A stretch of 47,715 bases of DNA from Nonomuraea harbinensis. GTDB taxonomy: Bacteria > Actinomycetota > Actinomycetes > Streptosporangiales > Streptosporangiaceae. Below the pieces are notes generated by a model, which saw nothing but the letters and a program-made list of their open reading frames with translations, was not told the DNA's origin and ran no database searches. The translations under genes and the position numbers were made by a program. Shown piece after piece: positions 7,036 to 13,913 of the stretch. Each line of letters starts with the position of its first letter. Position 1 is the first letter of the stretch. The stretch is taken from assembly GCF_019396385.1 (NCBI RefSeq), contig NZ_JAHKRN010000062.1:1-47715 (forward strand). Reading direction: 5' to 3'.

Positions 7036-7767
7036 ATGAAGCGTGCTGCCACCCTGGCGCTCGTGGTGCTCGCCTCCGTGGCGTGCGGCGGGCAGAGCCC
7101 GGTCGCGTCCACCGGACCGGCGCCGCCGACGACCTCCGAGACGGAGCCGGCGACCTCGGAGCCGACGCCCACCGCGACGACGCCCACCGCCACCGAGCCG
7201 CCCTCGTTCGACGCCGAGGTGAGCCAGGTGACCCGCGACCAGTTGCGGTATTCGTGGCGTGAAGGCTGCCCGGTCCACTACCGCGACCTGCGCCTGATCA
7301 GGATGACCTACTGGGGCTTCGACGACAAACCGCACACCGGTGAGCTGGTCGTGCGCAAGACCGTCACCGACGACATCGTGCAGGTCTTCCAGAAGCTGTA
7401 CGACTGGCGCTGGCCGATCAGGCGGATGGAGCTGATCGACGTCTACAAGGGCGACGACTACGACTCCATCGACGCCGACAACACCTCGGCCTTCAACTGC
7501 CGCCAGGCCACGGGGTCGAGCAGCTGGTCCAAGCACGCCTACGGCGAGGCGATCGACATCAACCCGCGCGAGAACCCGTACGTGACCGCCGACGGCAGGA
7601 CGGCCCACTCCAACGCCCGGAAGTACACCAAGCGGCCGATGAAGGGCAAGGGCGTGATCAACCCCGGCGACAAGGTGGTGCGGGCGTTCGCGCAGGTGGG
7701 ATGGCAGTGGGGCGGCAGCTGGTCGGGCACCAAGGACTACCAGCATTTCAGCAAGGGCGGCGGCTGA
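7036..7767 (+). CDS. Lipoprotein with M15 (D-Ala-D-Ala carboxypeptidase-like) domain, 243 aa
   Basis: Probably an anchored zinc peptidase acting on peptidoglycan stem peptides or a related substrate. Residues 1-16 are a signal sequence ending LASVAC, an imperfect lipobox with Cys17 as the lipid site. A Pro/Thr/Glu-rich linker runs to about residue 55. The M15 zinc ligands are visible: S-K-H-A-Y-G-E-A-I-D (His167, Asp174) and DYQHF (His237). WSKHAYGEAIDINP is the usual SxHxxGxAxD core. A TATCGT -10 box ends 6 nt before the ATG, so the mRNA is probably leaderless. The gene starts 29 nt after the exporter operon and likely has this separate promoter. Confidence 0.85.
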   Translation: MKRAATLALVVLASVACGGQSPVASTGPAPPTTSETEPATSEPTPTATTPTATEPPSFDAEVSQVTRDQLRYSWREGCPVHYRDLRLIRMTYWGFDDKPHTGELVVRKTVTDDIVQVFQKLYDWRWPIRRMELIDVYKGDDYDSIDADNTSAFNCRQATGSSSWSKHAYGEAIDINPRENPYVTADGRTAHSNARKYTKRPMKGKGVINPGDKVVRAFAQVGWQWGGSWSGTKDYQHFSKGGG

Positions 7768-7779
7768 GAGAATCGAGAC

Positions 7780-8625
7780 ATGGCTGACAAGGACGGCGAC
7801 GGCTGGACCGAGTGCGGGCGAGGACACCGCCACTGGGGGCTGCACGGCGCCTCGGGGCTGCTCGCCGTGCACCACGACGAGCTCGGGGTGCCTCACGTGC
7901 TGATGCAGAAGCGTTCGGCGTGGAGCCACCACGGCGGCACGTGGGGGCTGCCCGGCGGGGCGCGCGACAGCCACGAGGACGCGGTGGCCTCCGCGCTGCG
8001 CGAGGCCCGCGAGGAGGCGGCGGTGGCCGGCGACCTGCTGCGGGTGCAGGGGGTCTACCGCGACGACCACGGCGGATGGGCGTTCGAGACGGTGATCGCG
8101 GAGTCGGCCGAGCGGCTGGCGGCGGTCTGCGCGAACGGCGAGAGCGACGAGCTGCGCTGGCTGCCGCTGGGCGAGGTGGCCGCCAGGGAGCTGCACCCCG
8201 GCTTCGCCGAGACGTGGGGCACGGTCAGCGGTGCGATCAGCCCGGAGACCCTGGTGCTCGACGTGGCCAACATCGTCGGCGCGCGGGCCGAGCGCGGCTG
8301 GTGGAACGACCGGCTGGGGGCCGCCACCCGGCTGCTGGAGGAGGTGTCGGGGCTGCGGCTGTCGCATTCGGTGCTGGCGCAGTGGTATCCGCGGATGGTG
8401 GCGGTGGTCGAGGGCGCGGCCAGGGAGGTGCCCGACATTCCCGGGATGCAGGTGGTCGCGGCGGCCGGCAGCGGCGACGACGCGATCGTGGACGTGGTGC
8501 GCCGGGCCAAGCCGTGGGAGCGGGTGCTCGTCGTCACCGCCGACCGGGAGCTGCGGGAGCGCGTCGCCGAGCTGGGGGCCGAGACGGCGGGACCCAAGTG
8601 GCTGCTGTCACAGCTGCGCGGGTAA
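7780..8625 (+). CDS. Nudix hydrolase fused to a NYN (PIN-like) domain, 281 aa
   Basis: N-terminal residues 20-145 are a Nudix domain. The box reads GG-ARDSHE-x7-REAREEAA (about 59-81), with all acidic metal ligands present and Ala in place of the last Gly. Such domains hydrolyse nucleoside diphosphates linked to another group. From about residue 156, LVLDVANIVGARAERGWWNDR begins a second domain matching the start of NYN/PIN-like nucleases (first catalytic Asp at 161). ERVLVVTADRELRERV near the end resembles a later acidic strand. Fusion of a nucleotide-cleaning and an RNA-cleaving fold suggests RNA or nucleotide turnover, which is inference. It starts 12 nt after the M15 gene and overlaps the convergent STAS gene by 18 nt. 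Confidence 0.8.
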   Translation: MADKDGDGWTECGRGHRHWGLHGASGLLAVHHDELGVPHVLMQKRSAWSHHGGTWGLPGGARDSHEDAVASALREAREEAAVAGDLLRVQGVYRDDHGGWAFETVIAESAERLAAVCANGESDELRWLPLGEVAARELHPGFAETWGTVSGAISPETLVLDVANIVGARAERGWWNDRLGAATRLLEEVSGLRLSHSVLAQWYPRMVAVVEGAAREVPDIPGMQVVAAAGSGDDAIVDVVRRAKPWERVLVVTADRELRERVAELGAETAGPKWLLSQLRG

Positions 8626-8949
8626 CACGTCGTCGAAGACGGCCTTGAGCCCGGTCACCTCCAGCACCCGCTGCAGGACCCCGTGCACGCCGGTGAGCCG
8701 GAGCGTGCCGCCGCGCCCGCCGACGGCGCGCTGGTGCTCCACCAGTGCCCACAGGCCGCTGGAGTCGCAGAACTCCAGCCCGGAGGCGTCGATCACCACG
8801 TCGAGCGGTCCTTCGGCGGCGAGGGCGTCGAGCCGCTTCTTGAAATCGGGAGCCGTCAGCTTGTCCAGGTCACCCCGCAGGCGCACGGTGGCCGAACGCT
8901 CCGCCCGTGCCACCTCGATCTTGAGATCCGCCACCACCTGAACGTACAC
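8608..8949 (-). CDS. STAS-domain anti-sigma factor antagonist, about 113 aa
   Basis: Single STAS domain of the SpoIIAA/RsbV type. It contains RLRGDLDKLTAPDFKKRL and the signature DVVIDASGLEFCDSSGLWAL, in which the phosphorylatable Ser lies in DSSG. In partner switching such proteins, when unphosphorylated, bind an RsbW-type kinase and release a sigma factor. The C-terminal RVLEVTGLKAVFDDVLP pattern is standard. The start is uncertain: GTG at 8958, 8949 or 8937 are in frame, and an ATG at 8997 would overlap tRNA-Ser on the other strand. No ribosome site is clear. No sigma gene adjoins; an RsbW-like kinase is encoded at 27353 and a second STAS protein at 23419. Confidence 0.85.
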   Translation of the reverse strand: MYVQVVADLKIEVARAERSATVRLRGDLDKLTAPDFKKRLDALAAEGPLDVVIDASGLEFCDSSGLWALVEHQRAVGGRGGTLRLTGVHGVLQRVLEVTGLKAVFDDVLPAQL

Positions 8950-8984
8950 CGGCGTCACCGCAGCCGCTATCGTGGTGTCGCACT

Positions 8985-9071
8985 GGAGGGTTCGCATAGT
9001 GGACGAGTGCAGCCGCCTTGAAAGCGGCCAGGTCAGCGATGGCCTCGTGGGTTCGAATCCCACACCCTCCG
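8985..9071 (+). tRNA. tRNA-Ser(UGA)
   Basis: An 87-nt class II tRNA. The acceptor stem GGAGGGT pairs with ACCCTCC, followed by discriminator G. The anticodon arm CCGC-CT-TGA-AA-GCGG gives anticodon UGA. A long variable arm and a T arm with GGTTCGAATCC are present. No CCA is encoded. A TATCGT -10 box at 8968-8973 sits about 11 nt upstream. A 36-nt palindrome follows. serS, the cognate synthetase gene, is 6 kb away. Confidence 0.95.
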
Positions 9072-9078
9072 CTTCCCG

Positions 9079-9114
9079 ACGAAACCCGCTCACCGGCCGG
9101 TGAGCGGGTTTCGT
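9079..9114. terminator. Bidirectional terminator between tRNA-Ser and the MinD/ParA-like gene
   Basis: A perfect 36-nt palindrome (arms begin ACGAAACCCGCTCACCGG) starts 7 nt after tRNA-Ser and ends 5 nt before the stop of the leftward ATPase gene. The A-rich and T-rich ends on the outer arms let it work as a terminator for both converging transcripts. Confidence 0.8.
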
Positions 9115-9119
9115 GCCGT

Positions 9120-10955
9120 CTACCGGCCGGCTCCGGCGAAACCGTCTCCGATGCTGGCGGCGAGCTGCAGGTAGGCGTCCCTGGTCGCCTCCTGCAGCCG
9201 GTCCAGGTCGATCTCCGCGCCCTCCTCCAGATGCGGGTCGTACGGCACGCGGACGACGGCCCGGCACCGGGCGGCGAAGTGGCCCTCCAGCTTGTTGATG
9301 TCGACGGCCGACTTCGACCTCGGCCTGACGCTGCACAGCACCACGGTCGCGTCGCGTACGAGATTCTCGTAGTGGTGGGCCTCCAGCCAGTCGAGCGTGG
9401 CCGAGGCCGCCCGCGCGCCGTCGACCGACGCGGAGCTGACCAGCACGATCTGGTCGGCGAGGCCGAGCACCCCGCCCATCGCGGAGTGCAGCAGGCCGGT
9501 GCCGCAGTCGGTGATGCAGATGGAGTAGAAGTTCTCCAGCACCTGGGAGACGGCCTGGTAGTCGGCGCCGCTGAACGCCTCCGACACCGACGGGTCGCGG
9601 TCGGAGGCCAGCACCTCCAGCCGCGACGGCGCCTGAGAGGTGAAGGCCCTGATGTCGACGTACCTCTTGACCTGGTCGGCCTCGTTGAGCAGGTCGCGGA
9701 CGGTGGCCGAGGTCTCCAGCTTCAGCTTGTCGGAGAGCGTTCCACGGTCGGGGTTGGCGTCGACCGCGATCACGCGGTCGCCGCGGATCTGGGCCAGCGT
9801 GGCGCCCAGGCCGACCGTGGTCGTGGTCTTGCCGACACCGCCCTTCAGGCTGAGCACGGCGACGCGGTGGTGGCCGGTGGCGACGGGCGTGCGCGCCCTG
9901 GCCATCAGCGCGCGGCGGCGCCTGACCTCCGGCGGCTCGCCGGGCTTGATCCAGCCGCCGGACGCCTTGTAGACGATCCGGCGCCAGCCCTTGGAGGGGG
10001 CGTTGCGGCGGCCGCGCAGCAGCGTGTCGGGGTCCAGGCTCTCGGCGGTGGGCCTGCCGGTCGCCGGGGGCCTCGGCGGGGCGTTGAAGACGGGCACCGG
10101 GGCCGGGCGGTGGCGCGGCTCGGGCTGCCTCGGCGGCTCCTCTGCTCTCGGGGGCGCCTCCTCCGCCGGGCGCGGCTCCTGGAACCTGAGGTGCTCGTCG
10201 AACGTGCGGGCCTCCCGGCCGGTGCGGGGCTCGTCGAAGGCGCGCTGGGACGGCTCGGCGAACGGCGGGCTCGGCTGGTCGAAGGTGCGTTGCGGAGGCT
10301 CGGGGAAGGCGTGCTGCGTGGGCTCGGGGAGCGACGGGGGCGGCAGCGACGGGAGGGACGGGAGCGTTTCGTCCGGGGTGTGCTGGGTCGCCTCCTCGCG
10401 CGCCGGCTCGGCGGCGGGCTCGGGCGGGGCGGGCGTCTCACTGGCCCAGGCCGGTGGAACGGGCCAGGAGAGGTTCTCCTCGGTCTTCTCCTCCACCTTC
10501 TCCGGCTCGGGGAAGGACGCCAGCGCGTAGCTGTCGGTGTCGTCCGGCCGGGGCAGCGGCTTGAGCGGGGCGAGGAACGCGTCGTCGATCGCCGGTTTGG
10601 TGTCGGCGCTGTCATCGGCGGGCGGATCGTCCCCCGTGTCGGCCTTTGTGTCGGTCTTGTCGCGCGGGCTCGCCTTGTCCAGCCACTCCCCCGCCTCGCT
10701 CTCGGTGGCGGGCACCGCCTCCGACCCGTACACCGAGTCGACCGCCGCGCGGAAGAGCGGCGGGGTCGGCGTGTCGTGCTGCGGCACCGACGCCCACGGG
10801 TCCTGGGGGTAGGGCGAGACGACGACGGTCTCGTCGGCCGGGACGCCCGGGCCGGTCTTGGCGCTCACCTTGACCGGCGCCTCCTCGGACTCCTTGATGG
10901 CGTCCAGCCAGGCGAGCTGTTCCTCGAGAGATTCTTCTCGATCGTGTCTTGCCAC
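9120..10955 (-). CDS. MinD/ParA-like ATPase with long disordered N-terminus, 611 aa
   Basis: The C-terminal third is a P-loop ATPase of the MinD/ParA class. The deviant Walker A motif is SLKGGVGKTTTTVGLGATLA, followed by VIAVDANPDRGTLSDKL and a Walker B-like region (SICITDCGTG). About 350 residues before it are Pro/Glu/Arg-rich low-complexity sequence with repeated FxEPxxRxFDEP-like units, unlike plasmid or chromosomal ParA. The layout resembles EspI-type proteins associated with ESX secretion and other actinobacterial MinD-like regulators (from memory). No parB, FtsK/EccC or ESX gene is next to it. The GTG at 10955 is chosen for its AGGGGG ribosome site 7 nt upstream. It is divergent from the quinone oxidoreductase. 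Confidence 0.8.
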   Translation of the reverse strand: MARHDREESLEEQLAWLDAIKESEEAPVKVSAKTGPGVPADETVVVSPYPQDPWASVPQHDTPTPPLFRAAVDSVYGSEAVPATESEAGEWLDKASPRDKTDTKADTGDDPPADDSADTKPAIDDAFLAPLKPLPRPDDTDSYALASFPEPEKVEEKTEENLSWPVPPAWASETPAPPEPAAEPAREEATQHTPDETLPSLPSLPPPSLPEPTQHAFPEPPQRTFDQPSPPFAEPSQRAFDEPRTGREARTFDEHLRFQEPRPAEEAPPRAEEPPRQPEPRHRPAPVPVFNAPPRPPATGRPTAESLDPDTLLRGRRNAPSKGWRRIVYKASGGWIKPGEPPEVRRRRALMARARTPVATGHHRVAVLSLKGGVGKTTTTVGLGATLAQIRGDRVIAVDANPDRGTLSDKLKLETSATVRDLLNEADQVKRYVDIRAFTSQAPSRLEVLASDRDPSVSEAFSGADYQAVSQVLENFYSICITDCGTGLLHSAMGGVLGLADQIVLVSSASVDGARAASATLDWLEAHHYENLVRDATVVLCSVRPRSKSAVDINKLEGHFAARCRAVVRVPYDPHLEEGAEIDLDRLQEATRDAYLQLAASIGDGFAGAGR

Positions 10956-11070
10956 CGTGTTTCCCCCTCGGGCGGGTCTAAAGGGGTGGTAAATATCTTG
11001 CAGATTAACGCCAAGCGCTCCGGGGAAGGCCGGCAACCCTCAACTTCTCTGCCCCGTTACCGTGGTGCGC

Positions 11071-12027
11071 ATGCGAGCCATCGAGATCACCCGCAGCGGC
11101 GGGCCAGAGGTGCTGGAGTGGCGGGAGGTCCCCGACCCGGAGCCCGGACGCGGTGACGTGCTCATCGACGTGGCCGCCTCGGCGGTCAACCGGGCGGACG
11201 TCCTCCAGCGCCAGGGCAACTACCGACCCCCGCAGGGCGCCTCGCCCTATCCGGGGCTGGAGGTGTCCGGCGTGGTCGCGGCGGTCGGCGCGGACGTCGA
11301 GCACTTCAAGGCGGGCGACGAGGTGTGCGCGCTGCTGGCCGGCGGCGGCTACGCCGAGCGGGTGGCCGTGCCGTGGCAGCAGGTGATGCCGGTGCCGCGG
11401 GGCGTCCGGCTGGAGGAGGCCGCCGGGCTGCCGGAGGTGGCCTGCACGGTCTGGTCCAACGTGTTCATGCTGGGCCGGCTGCGCAAGGGCGAGACCCTGC
11501 TGGTGCACGGCGGCGCGAGCGGCATCGGCACGTTCGCGGTGCAGCTCGCCAAGGCGTTCGGGGCGAACGTCGTGGTCACGGTCGGCTCGTCCGGCAAGGG
11601 CGAGCGGGTCAAGGAGCTGGGCGCCGACGCGTACGTGAACTACCGCGAGGAGGACTTCGCCGAGCAGGTCAAGGCAGATGTGATCCTCGACATCATGGGC
11701 GCCAAATACCTGGCCGGCAACGTGCGGGCGCTGAAGACCGGCGGGCGGCTGGTGGTCATCGGCATGCAGGGCGGCCGCAAGGCCGAGCTCGACCTGGGCG
11801 TGCTGCTGGCCAAGCGGGCCTCGGTGCACGGCACCACGCTGCGCGCCCGCCCGGTCGAGGAGAAGGGCGCGATCGTCCGGAGCGTCGTGGAGAACGTGTG
11901 GCCGCTGGTCGACGCCGGGGCGGTGCGGCCGGTGGTGTTCGCCGAGCTGCCGATGTCCGACGCGGCCGAGGCTCACCGTATGGTGGATTCCGGCGACCAC
12001 GTTGGGAAGATCCTCCTAGTACGGTGA
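11071..12027 (+). CDS. Zinc-free quinone oxidoreductase (MDR superfamily, PIG3/TIGR02824-like), 318 aa
   Basis: NADPH-dependent quinone reductase of the medium-chain dehydrogenase fold, cytoplasmic. The N-terminal catalytic domain has NRADVLQRQGNY and PGLEVSGVV. The nucleotide-binding site is VHGGASGIGTFAVQLAKAFG near residues 147-166, with the usual S-S/G-K sequence for NADPH phosphate recognition afterwards. The structural-zinc Cys motif is absent, as expected. A TACCGT box at 11058-11063 ends 7 nt before the ATG at 11071, favouring a leaderless message from this ATG over the GTG at 11062. It is followed 5 nt later by bpa. Confidence 0.9.
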   Translation: MRAIEITRSGGPEVLEWREVPDPEPGRGDVLIDVAASAVNRADVLQRQGNYRPPQGASPYPGLEVSGVVAAVGADVEHFKAGDEVCALLAGGGYAERVAVPWQQVMPVPRGVRLEEAAGLPEVACTVWSNVFMLGRLRKGETLLVHGGASGIGTFAVQLAKAFGANVVVTVGSSGKGERVKELGADAYVNYREEDFAEQVKADVILDIMGAKYLAGNVRALKTGGRLVVIGMQGGRKAELDLGVLLAKRASVHGTTLRARPVEEKGAIVRSVVENVWPLVDAGAVRPVVFAELPMSDAAEAHRMVDSGDHVGKILLVR

Positions 12028-12032
12028 GACTT

Positions 12033-12545
12033 ATGAATGCTGAGGACAACAACTCGCCTCACATCGTGGTGGTGGGCCCCGACTTCCAGGGTCAGGACGA
12101 TAACGGCGAAGACGAGCGCTCGGTGGCCAACCTGGTCGAGCAGCCGGCCAAGGTGATGCGCATCGGCAGCATGATCCGGCAACTCCTCGAAGAGGTGCGG
12201 GCCGCCCCGCTCGACGAGGCCAGCCGCAAGCGGCTGAAGGACATCCACCAGTCTTCGATCAAGGAGCTGGAGGACGGCCTGGCGCCCGAGCTGGTGGAGG
12301 AGCTGGAACGGCTGTCGCTGCCCTTCACCGAGGACACCGGCACCGCGCCCAGCGACGCCGAGCTGCGGGTGGCGCATGCCCAGCTGGTGGGCTGGCTCGA
12401 AGGGCTGTTCCACGGCATCCAGACGACGCTGTTCGCCCAGCAGATGGCGGCCCGCGCCCAGCTGGAGCAGATGCGCAGGGCGCTGCCCGGTGGACGGCCC
12501 GAGGAGCACCCGCGCCCGCCGGGCGGCTCGGGGCCCTACCTGTAG
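12033..12545 (+). CDS. bpa: Bacterial proteasome activator Bpa (Rv3780-like), 170 aa
   Basis: ATP-independent activator that caps the 20S proteasome and feeds it unfolded proteins. The N-terminus has HIVVVGPDFQG and the core contains EQPAKVMRIGSMIRQLLEEVRAAPLDE and KRLKDIHQSSIKELEDGLAPEL, both typical of the family. Helices with LEGLFHGIQTTLFAQQMAARAQLEQM follow. The C-terminus is GPYL, an HbYX-like tail that docks into the proteasome alpha ring. A TACGGT -10 box ends 7 nt before the ATG, so it can be expressed from its own leaderless promoter inside the upstream gene's end. No proteasome gene is in the window. The gene overlaps the convergent HAD gene by 10 nt. Confidence 0.93.
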   Translation: MNAEDNNSPHIVVVGPDFQGQDDNGEDERSVANLVEQPAKVMRIGSMIRQLLEEVRAAPLDEASRKRLKDIHQSSIKELEDGLAPELVEELERLSLPFTEDTGTAPSDAELRVAHAQLVGWLEGLFHGIQTTLFAQQMAARAQLEQMRRALPGGRPEEHPRPPGGSGPYL

Positions 12546-13342
12546 AGCTCCTCGAGCACCAGCGCGACGCCGTCCTCGTCGTTGGCCGCGGTCACGTGAT
12601 CGACCGCGGCCAGCACGCCGGGGTGCGCGTTGGCGACCGCGTAGGAGGTGCCTGCCCACGTCAGCATGGGCAGGTCGTTCGGCATGTCGCCGAACGCCAC
12701 GACCTGCGACTGCTCGATGTCGTGCCGCTCGGCGAGCGTGGCCAGGGCCGTGGCCTTGGTGACGCCGATCGCGCTCATCTCGATGAGCCCGCGGCCGCTG
12801 GAGTGGGTGGCGGTCACCAGGTGCCCGACCAGCTCGTGCACGGTCGCGTGCAGCTCGTCAGGTCCCAGCTCGGGGTGCAGGGCCAGCAGCTTGACGCAGG
12901 CCCGCGAGGTGAGCGACTCGCCGCGCAGACGGGCCCTGCCCGTGGTGGCGCCGTCCCAGGTGCCGAGGCGGAAGTCCGACTCGTGCGCGTGGCCTCCCTC
13001 GTACTCGACCGAGAACGAGAGATCGGGGACGTTCGCTCGAAGCTGAGAGACGACTTCTTCGAGCACCTCCGGGTCGATGAGGTGAGACTTCACCACCCGC
13101 TCGGTGTGCATGTCGTAGATCAGCGCCCCGTTGGCGCAGACGGCGAGGCCGCGGTGCCTCACCGCCCCCGCCACCGGGTGCATCCACCGAGGCGGGCGGC
13201 CGGTGACGAACACCAGCTTGGCCCCTGCGTCCTCGACTCTGGCGAAGGCGGCGGCGGTGCGGGGAGACACGGTTCCGTCCGTACGGAGGGCGGTGCCGTC
13301 CAGGTCGGTGGCCACCAGGCGGGGTGCGCGTAGGTTGTGCAT
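12536..13342 (-). CDS. HAD-superfamily phosphatase, Cof-type (IIB), 268 aa
   Basis: Cytoplasmic phosphatase for small phosphorylated metabolites. Motif I is DLDGTAL near residue 14, motif II VFVTGRPP, and motif IV GDMPNDLPML with the two metal-binding Asp. A IIB cap lies between. The length fits Cof/YidA-like enzymes. The next to C-terminal DEDGVALVLEEL is also family-typical. The ATG at 13342 is chosen because the hydrophobic strand into motif I follows after 9 residues. In mycobacteria a similar enzyme (Rv3813c) lies in the same origin-side region. Substrate is unknown. Confidence 0.88.
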   Translation of the reverse strand: MHNLRAPRLVATDLDGTALRTDGTVSPRTAAAFARVEDAGAKLVFVTGRPPRWMHPVAGAVRHRGLAVCANGALIYDMHTERVVKSHLIDPEVLEEVVSQLRANVPDLSFSVEYEGGHAHESDFRLGTWDGATTGRARLRGESLTSRACVKLLALHPELGPDELHATVHELVGHLVTATHSSGRGLIEMSAIGVTKATALATLAERHDIEQSQVVAFGDMPNDLPMLTWAGTSYAVANAHPGVLAAVDHVTAANDEDGVALVLEELYR

Positions 13343-13466
13343 AACACGTTCCAGTTTGCCCGCTGATGCGCCCAGCCAGAAATCTTCGTTCGACGGGAAC
13401 ACCAACGCGCCAGAATGGTGTTAGATGTGGAGGCGTTGTATTAGCTATCCCGTAGTGAAAACCAGC

Positions 13467-13563
13467 ATGACATTGTCTGAGCCACCCCGGGTGCTTGCTG
13501 TACGACACACCGGGATCCACGAGGTGTGGGTCCCATAGATTCACATCCTGAGGGAGAGCTTTT
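13467..13563 (+). promoter_or_regulatory. Structured 5' leader of the cold-shock gene
   Basis: A hairpin with arms GGGATCCAC (13512-13520) and GTGGGTCCC (13526-13534), one G-U pair and a 5-nt loop, lies 29 nt before the cspA start. The ribosome site GAGGGAG is just upstream of the ATG. Cold-shock mRNAs commonly have long structured leaders that control translation with temperature; that role here is inferred. A weak 23-codon frame runs through it (13467-13538) without a ribosome site. Confidence 0.4.
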
Positions 13564-13767
13564 ATGGCTCAGGGAACCGTCAAGTGGTTCAACGCCGAGA
13601 AGGGCTTCGGCTTCATCGCCCCGGACGGCGGCGCGCCGGACGTGTTCGTGCACTTCTCCGAGATCGTCGGCAACGGCTACCGCAGCCTTGAAGACGGCCA
13701 GCGGGTCGAGTTCGAGATCACGCAGGGCCAGAAGGGGCCGCAGGCCTCCCAGGTCCGCTCCATCTGA
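13564..13767 (+). CDS. cspA: Cold-shock protein, 67 aa
   Basis: Single cold-shock domain that binds single-stranded RNA and DNA and acts as an RNA chaperone. RNP1 is KGFGFIAP and RNP2 is DVFVHFSEI; the start MAQGTVKWFNAEKG and the length are standard for CspA-type proteins. A clear ribosome site (GAGGGAG) precedes the ATG, and a strong terminator follows after 16 nt, so it is a single-gene unit. Several actinobacterial Csp paralogues share this pattern, so the exact paralogue name is not certain. Confidence 0.95.
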   Translation: MAQGTVKWFNAEKGFGFIAPDGGAPDVFVHFSEIVGNGYRSLEDGQRVEFEITQGQKGPQASQVRSI

Positions 13768-13783
13768 CCTGTAGCAGCGAGAC

Positions 13784-13816
13784 AGGCCGGGGTTCGCTTC
13801 CAGCGGACCCCGGCCT
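13784..13816 (+). terminator. Terminator of the cold-shock gene
   Basis: Arms AGGCCGGGGT and ACCCCGGCCT form a 10-bp stem with further pairing in the loop, followed by TTTCG. It lies 16 nt after the cspA stop. Confidence 0.8.
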
Positions 13817-13913
13817 TTCGCGTTTGTTATGGCCTTGACCGGCCGTTGTCACGGGTGTGACTCGATTCACAGGCCAGGCGAACCCCGGCACCTTTCCGCA
13901 CATCTAGCGATAT

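Noticed and set aside
9018..11156. Long rightward frame opposite the MinD/ParA-like gene
   Set aside because: It is the antisense of a clear ATPase gene and starts within the tRNA.
13467..13538. 23-codon upstream frame in the cspA leader
   Set aside because: No ribosome site and only about 64 percent of codons end in G or C; kept as part of a structured leader.
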